Below are positions 4,778 through 8,684 of a stretch of DNA of 8,684 nucleotides, in pieces. Numbering within the stretch: position 1 is the stretch's first letter; each line of letters opens with the position of its first letter. The DNA is from Chloroflexota bacterium. GTDB lineage: Bacteria; Chloroflexota; Dehalococcoidia; GIF9; UBA5629. The notes below the pieces were generated by a model. The model worked only from the letters and a program-made list of their open reading frames with translations. It was not told where the DNA came from and did no database searches. A program made the translations under genes and the position numbers. The stretch is taken from NCBI GenBank assembly GCA_026389695.1, contig JAPLHI010000210.1, positions 1 through 8,684 on the forward strand. The letters are read 5' to 3'.

Positions 4778-6754
4778 ATGGTACAAATTCCCCCGATCTT
4801 TTGGATCGTTCCTGTTGCCGGTGTGCTGACACTTGCATTTGCAGCATGGCTGATTGTAAGTATCATGCGTCGCCCCACGGGCACGCCACAAATGAAAGAA
4901 ATTGGCGACATGATCTTTGAAGGCGCGTGGGCGTTCCTTAAAAGACAGTATAGCACTATCGCTATTTTCTCTGTGGTCGTTGCCATCATTATCGGTGTTG
5001 TAGTCGCTGCCCTGCCGCCCGAGGAAGCATTGCAGAAAGCTGGCTACAACCCAATCAATATCGGCATATTCACCGGTATAGCCGTCCTGGTTGGCGCTAT
5101 CTGCTCCGGCGTAGCCGGCTTCATCGGCATGTACATCGCCGTTAAATCCAACGTCCGCTGTGCTGCCGCTGCCCAGAAGAACTTGACAGAGGCTGTTAAG
5201 GTCGCTCTTCATGGCGGTGCCGTATCGGGTTTCCTGATCACAGCGTTAAGCCTGATTGGTGTTACTACAATCTTTTTTGCCTTTGGCGGAGCCACCACTC
5301 CCCAACTATCACCACATCTCATCGTTGGCTTTGGTTTTGGCGCCAGCTTCGTAGCACTCTTTGCCCAGCTCGGCGGTGGAATTTATACCAAGGCTGCTGA
5401 TATGGGCGCCGACCTTGTTGGCAAAGTCGAGGCTGGTATTCCTGAGGATGATCCGCGCAATGCCGCCGTAATTGCCGACCTGGTTGGTGATAACGTCGGT
5501 GACTGCGCCGGTCGTGGCGCTGACCTCTTTGAATCAACTGCCGCTGAAAACATCGGCGCTATGATCCTAGGTATAGTTGCATATTTAGCTACCCAGAATG
5601 TTGCGTGGGTGCTTTTCCCGCTTTGTGTCCGCGGCTTCGGCATGATTGCCAGCATGATCGGCTTGCTGATCGTAAAGGCAAAAGAAAACGAGAATGCCAT
5701 GAACGCGTTGAACCGCGGCTACTTTGTAGCCATCGCCCTATCCATCGTTGGTCTGGCCACAACGGTCTACTTCATGCTATACAATGATCCTAAATTCGGT
5801 GGACCTACTATATGGTGGCTGTTCGCTGCCGGCATAGTCGGTATCGTCGCCAGCATTGCTATCATTTTCGTTACGCAGTACTACACTGAGTCCCGTTACA
5901 AGCCGGTTAAAGATATCGCAGAAGCTTCCAAGACTGGACCAGCTACCAACATTGTCATGGGCGTGGCTGTCGGTCTTGAAACCACCTTCGCTACCGCAAT
6001 TGTTATTGGCACATCCCTTATCCTTGCCTACTTCTTCGGCCAAATGAGTGGTGTACCAGGCGGCGGCGCCTTTGGTACCGCAGTGGCTACTATGGGCATG
6101 CTGATGACCTGTCCCTACGTCCTCTCTATGGATACTTTTGGCCCCATCACCGATAACGCCAATGGCATCAATGAAATGGCCGGTGCTGGCAAAGAGATCC
6201 GCAAGATCACCGATAGGCTCGATGCAGTCGGCAATACTACCAAGGCATTGACCAAGGGTTATGCCATGGTCTCAGCCGGCCTGGCTGCCTTCCTGCTGTT
6301 TCAGGCATTCATGGCTGGCACTGAAAAACCCGACTACGGTGAGATCGTTGATATCACCGCTAAAGCAGGTTTAAGGGAAATGATCCTTCCAGGTCTTATA
6401 CCTGTCCTGGCCCCTGTAATTATTGGCTTACTCTTTAAATACCTGTCCAAGGGTTATGATGCCGCTCAGGTGGTAGCCGCACTACTGATGGTCGGTACTA
6501 TCTCAGGCATTATGCTCGCATCTTTCATGAACAACGGCGGTGGCGCCTGGGACAATGCCAAGAAGATGATTGAGGACGATCAGCTTAAAGACGATAAAGG
6601 CAATATCCTCGGCAAAGGCTCTGATGCTCATAAAGCTGCCGTGGTCGGTGATACCGTCGGTGACCCGTTCAAGGATACGGCTGGTCCATCACTTCACGTG
6701 CTGGTCAAGCTCCTTGCTACCATCACCCTGGTACTCTGCCCGATCTTTGTCTAA
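4778..6754 (+). CDS. hppA: membrane-bound proton-translocating pyrophosphatase, K+-independent type
   Basis: Integral membrane pump that couples hydrolysis of pyrophosphate to H+ export across the cytoplasmic membrane. At 658 residues it is near full bacterial length, with many hydrophobic helices from residue 7 to the end. Pyrophosphate/Mg-binding motifs are intact: ADLVGKVEAG (211-220), DDPRN (224-228), GDNVGDCAGRGADLFES (237-253), the ITDNANGINEMAG loop (457-469), NNGGGAWDNAKK (585-596) and GDTVGDPFKDTAGPS (624-638). The key segment GNTTKALTKG (485-494) carries Lys489 and Thr492 where K+-dependent enzymes have Ala and Gly, which marks the K+-independent, proton-pumping class. The start follows AAGGAGGT four to five bases upstream. 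It stands alone between its own promoter and a strong terminator. GC content and use of C-ending codons look clearly higher than in neighbouring genes, consistent with high expression or separate ancestry. Confidence 0.97.
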   Translation: MVQIPPIFWIVPVAGVLTLAFAAWLIVSIMRRPTGTPQMKEIGDMIFEGAWAFLKRQYSTIAIFSVVVAIIIGVVVAALPPEEALQKAGYNPINIGIFTGIAVLVGAICSGVAGFIGMYIAVKSNVRCAAAAQKNLTEAVKVALHGGAVSGFLITALSLIGVTTIFFAFGGATTPQLSPHLIVGFGFGASFVALFAQLGGGIYTKAADMGADLVGKVEAGIPEDDPRNAAVIADLVGDNVGDCAGRGADLFESTAAENIGAMILGIVAYLATQNVAWVLFPLCVRGFGMIASMIGLLIVKAKENENAMNALNRGYFVAIALSIVGLATTVYFMLYNDPKFGGPTIWWLFAAGIVGIVASIAIIFVTQYYTESRYKPVKDIAEASKTGPATNIVMGVAVGLETTFATAIVIGTSLILAYFFGQMSGVPGGGAFGTAVATMGMLMTCPYVLSMDTFGPITDNANGINEMAGAGKEIRKITDRLDAVGNTTKALTKGYAMVSAGLAAFLLFQAFMAGTEKPDYGEIVDITAKAGLREMILPGLIPVLAPVIIGLLFKYLSKGYDAAQVVAALLMVGTISGIMLASFMNNGGGAWDNAKKMIEDDQLKDDKGNILGKGSDAHKAAVVGDTVGDPFKDTAGPSLHVLVKLLATITLVLCPIFV

Positions 6755-6772
6755 TACTACCCCCGAATAAAT

Positions 6773-6812
6773 AAAAGGGGCAATCACCTGACAAAGGGAT
6801 TGCCCCTTTTTT
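6773..6812. terminator. bidirectional rho-independent terminator of hppA and the MBL hydrolase gene
   Basis: A perfect 13-bp stem: AAAAGGGGCAATC (6773-6785) with GATTGCCCCTTTT (6798-6810), 12-nt loop. On the plus strand it ends in six T (6807-6812), 18 bp after the hppA stop. On the minus strand it runs into TTTTATTTATT, so it can also stop the convergent transcript. The end of the MBL coding sequence lies inside it. Confidence 0.95.
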
Positions 6813-7407
6813 CATGCTCAATGGTGGTCTGAGGACCATGACCCGGATACACCACTGTATTCTCCGGAAGCGTATATATTTTATTCTTAATACTGGTAAA
6901 GAGTTGCGCTTCACTGCAGCCCGGGAAATCTGTCCTTCCCACCCCATAGTTGAAAAGTGTATCCCCGCTAAATACAACGCCTTGTCCATAAATACTTATT
7001 CCGTCAGGGCTATGTCCCGGTGTATATAGTACTTTGAAATGTAAATCGTCGATGTCTATGTTATCGCCGTCCCTGAGTAAAATATCCGGTTCGGGCACTG
7101 TGGCAGAATGACCGGACATAGCTGCCATCAATTTTACAAAAGCGCCAGGAGTGGTTTTTGAGGAGCTTGCGCCTACCGCAAATCTGGCTCCCGTCGCATC
7201 TTTAACCGGTTTAATTGCACCAATATGATCAAAATGAGAATGAGTAATGACGATTAGAGAAATTGATAAATTTAAATGAGCCGCGGTTTTTAATATTAAT
7301 TTCGGTTCAGCACCCGGATCAATTATCATACCATTTCTTGTTATATCAGAACCTACAATATAACAGTTGGTAGCAATAAAACCTACGGTTAGTGTTTCAA
7401 GCAACAT
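6784..7407 (-). CDS. MBL-fold metallo-hydrolase (glyoxalase II-like)
   Basis: A 207-residue soluble metallo-beta-lactamase-fold hydrolase of the small GloB/YcbL-like type; the substrate cannot be read from sequence. Metal ligands are complete: THSHFDH (His56, His58, Asp60, His61), His132 in TPGHSPDG, Asp149 in FSGDTLF and His190 in YPGHGP. GRTDFPG (157-163) and the closing GNPF (202-205) are usual for this group. No signal peptide is seen. It lacks the extra C-terminal glutathione-binding domain of classical glyoxalase II, so hydroxyacylglutathione hydrolase is not implied. The ATG at 7407 has AAGGGAGA about five bases upstream. It lies 109 bp downstream of the ABC permease gene on the same strand, with a possible promoter of its own. 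Its TGA stop overlaps the shared terminator, which puts the last eight or so codons in the hairpin. Confidence 0.92.
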   Translation of the reverse strand: MLLETLTVGFIATNCYIVGSDITRNGMIIDPGAEPKLILKTAAHLNLSISLIVITHSHFDHIGAIKPVKDATGARFAVGASSSKTTPGAFVKLMAAMSGHSATVPEPDILLRDGDNIDIDDLHFKVLYTPGHSPDGISIYGQGVVFSGDTLFNYGVGRTDFPGCSEAQLFTSIKNKIYTLPENTVVYPGHGPQTTIEHEKRGNPFVR

Positions 7408-7437
7408 GCAGATCTCCCTTAATGCTTATTTCAAAGG

Positions 7438-7466
7438 ATGATACTGGTAATAGACTTGAGAGGCAA
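7438..7466 (-). promoter_or_regulatory. possible promoter of the MBL hydrolase gene
   Basis: On the minus strand TTGCCT (7466-7461, 4/6 to TTGACA), a 17-bp spacer and TATCAT (7443-7438, 5/6 to TATAAT). Expected start near 7431, about 24 nt before the ATG. No terminator is visible after the ABC permease gene, so the hydrolase gene might also be read from the ABC transcript. Confidence 0.45.
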
Positions 7467-7469
7467 GTC
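7453..7469. repeat. short dyad overlapping the MBL promoter -35
   Basis: GACTTG (7453-7458) and CAAGTC (7464-7469) form a perfect 6-bp inverted repeat with a 5-bp spacer. The right arm overlaps most of the predicted -35 (7461-7466), a typical operator position. There is no T-run on either side, so it is unlikely to be a terminator. A 6-bp dyad can occur by chance. Confidence 0.35.
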
Positions 7470-7516
7470 ACATATCAGGAAAATATCTTTGCTATATCGT
7501 GCGAAGTAAAGACCCT

Positions 7517-8464
7517 TTATGTGGACCGGATCTCTTCACGCATAAATTTAATATAAGCTATTGCAAAACAGATAGCCGTTAACGCCACAAGACTAACCAG
7601 TTGCGGCCATACAATAATCAGGCTCTGGCTGATGGGTAAAGGTGCAGGATTCAATCCTGAATAAATACCAATCATCATCATTGTAGGACTCGTATTTCCC
7701 ATTTGGGGTAACAAAATTGCCTGAACGCTTTCACCATACAAATTACCGGGAGATATCCTGCTAATGTTTCTGTAAAGAGTATCAAAGCTGGCTACTTGTT
7801 CGACTGTTGAGTTTTGATCAACCGGTATGACAGTGCTGGCAATTAAACCGGCGATCAATGTCATGAATAAGAAGAGAAACAACCATACGGCGATTGAAGC
7901 TAAAGCAGAGGTAGCTGTCTTCCTGAATAAAACTGAGAACAAAATAGAAAGGGACATCCAGAAAGCTCCGTATAATATGCTTATGAATATAAAAACAAAA
8001 AGCCTTAAAACTTCCTCAGCTACAGGCGGAACACCTATCATCCGAAGACCCAATCCCGCAACAAGAGTGACAACACTAATAATTAGTATTGACAGCATTA
8101 CAATCCCGGCAAGAAATTTTCCATTAATAACGTCATCACGGTATAAAGGTTGTGTAAGTAGTCGGCTTAAATTGCCGCTTGTCCTTTCACTATTGATGGC
8201 GTCAAAGCCTAAGGCGATACCAACAATGGGTATAAAGATAGATAAGAAGAGTAAAAATGAAAAGGGAATATTACTTCCTGAGACAATAAAAAGACGTAGA
8301 AAAACAAAGTCAGAAGAATCACCGACGCTGCTCCGGATGTTCTGTGCGGCAATATAGATCGTCGCAATTCCTGCGAGGTAGATCAGCATGAATAGTATCA
8401 CAAACCTCTTACTATTGAAGTTGTCAGCCAGTTCTTTCCAAAAGACTTCTTTAAAGCCAGTCAT
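7517..8464 (-). CDS. ABC-2 type transporter permease
   Basis: A 315-residue membrane subunit of an ABC exporter of the ABC-2/NosY-like type. About six hydrophobic segments are seen, at roughly 21-40, 65-87, 115-141, 152-180, 185-212 and 281-305. Between the second and third lies the conserved cytoplasmic coupling segment FDAINSERTSGNLSRLLTQP (87-106) followed by RDDVINGK. A long extracytoplasmic loop (about 213-280), rich in Asn, Ser and Pro, separates the last two helices, as in NosY-like permeases. The substrate is unknown; no nos, antibiotic or secretion gene is in view to suggest one. The ATG at 8464 follows the ATPase stop codon after only two bases, so the two are translationally coupled. 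The local Shine-Dalgarno (AAAGAG) is weak. Confidence 0.9.
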   Translation of the reverse strand: MTGFKEVFWKELADNFNSKRFVILFMLIYLAGIATIYIAAQNIRSSVGDSSDFVFLRLFIVSGSNIPFSFLLFLSIFIPIVGIALGFDAINSERTSGNLSRLLTQPLYRDDVINGKFLAGIVMLSILIISVVTLVAGLGLRMIGVPPVAEEVLRLFVFIFISILYGAFWMSLSILFSVLFRKTATSALASIAVWLFLFLFMTLIAGLIASTVIPVDQNSTVEQVASFDTLYRNISRISPGNLYGESVQAILLPQMGNTSPTMMMIGIYSGLNPAPLPISQSLIIVWPQLVSLVALTAICFAIAYIKFMREEIRST

Positions 8465-8466
8465 AA

Positions 8467-8684
8467 TTAAGACTCTTTAAAATATTCCATATAAACTTTT
8501 TCTAATTCGAATTCCTCGACCTTCATCTGGACTTTTAAACCGGTAGTATTTAACACTGCATCCTCAACCCGTTTACTGACATCCTCTGTAGCAGTAATTA
8601 CGGTCGCATCCTTTGTACTGGTGATATCAACGACACCATCGATAGATTTAATCATTTCTATTAATTTTTCAGTAGGCTGTGAGA
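8467..8684 (-). CDS. ABC transporter ATP-binding protein, C-terminal part only
   Basis: The frame is open from the window edge to TAA at 8469-8467, giving 71 residues of a protein whose N-terminal part lies beyond position 8684. No Walker A/B or LSGGQ motif is in view. The call rests on position (directly upstream of and coupled to an ABC-2 permease gene) and on the tail: an alternating beta/alpha segment with a VEEFELEKVYMEYFKES ending, like the LEDVFL-type ends of ABC-2 ATPases. An in-frame ATG at 8655 is internal, since the frame stays open upstream of it. An accessory protein is a less likely alternative. Confidence 0.75.
   Translation of the reverse strand, partial: SQPTEKLIEMIKSIDGVVDITSTKDATVITATEDVSKRVEDAVLNTTGLKVQMKVEEFELEKVYMEYFKES

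Noticed and set aside
4751..5212. 153-aa minus-strand frame opposite hppA, and similar antisense frames at 5319-5537, 5383-5700 and 5777-6043
   Set aside because: They are shadows of the GC-richer hppA gene. They have low-complexity or implausible products, no ribosome binding sites and no recognisable domain.
7827..8357. 176-aa plus-strand frame opposite the ABC permease gene
   Set aside because: The product is Lys/Thr/Ile-rich without recognisable motifs. The opposite strand encodes a clear ABC-2 permease with the coupling segment and membrane helices.
1..8684. CRISPR array, insertion sequence, tRNA, integrase or phage genes
   Set aside because: No regularly spaced repeats, no transposase-like frame, no terminal repeats and no tRNA cloverleaf were recognised anywhere in the window.

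Overview
The window looks like bacterial chromosome of moderate-to-low GC, most likely from the Chloroflexota, probably the class Dehalococcoidia. That placement is an inference from gene content: bacterial-type AlaS with a Cys-rich insert, two tandem FmdB zinc-ribbon proteins with Chloroflexota-style tails, a ThiD2-ThiE fusion, a translin-family protein and a K+-independent membrane pyrophosphatase. No mobile element, CRISPR array, tRNA or rRNA is visible. Nine protein genes (two cut by the window edges) cover nearly everything.

Layout. Positions 1-2131 (minus) hold alaS, lacking its 3' end. A 145-bp divergent control region (2132-2276) follows, with a promoter facing each way and a 9-bp inverted repeat over the rightward -35 box. 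Rightward from it runs a compressed four-gene cluster, fmdB1, fmdB2, a ThiD2-ThiE-like gene and a translin-family gene (2277-4682), with overlaps of 14, 29 and 47 bp. hppA (4778-6754) has its own strong extended -10 promoter, a leader hairpin and a consensus Shine-Dalgarno, and ends at a strong rho-independent terminator (6773-6812). That terminator is shared with the convergent MBL-fold hydrolase gene (6784-7407, minus), whose last codons lie inside the hairpin. Upstream of the hydrolase on the same strand are an ABC-2 permease gene (7517-8464) and the 3' end of what is probably its ATPase gene (8467-8684).

How the genes work together. AlaS charges tRNA-Ala. HppA uses pyrophosphate, a by-product of reactions such as aminoacylation, to pump protons. 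The ABC pair forms an exporter of unknown substrate. The fmdB-fmdB-thiamine-translin cluster is the least understood part: two small zinc ribbons, a thiamine-pathway fusion whose ThiE half has lost most catalytic residues, and a translin/Trax-like protein, a family best known from eukaryotes and archaea. The best candidates for new biology are the degenerate ThiE half, the bacterial translin in this operon, the operator-like repeat, and the terminator embedded in the hydrolase coding sequence.
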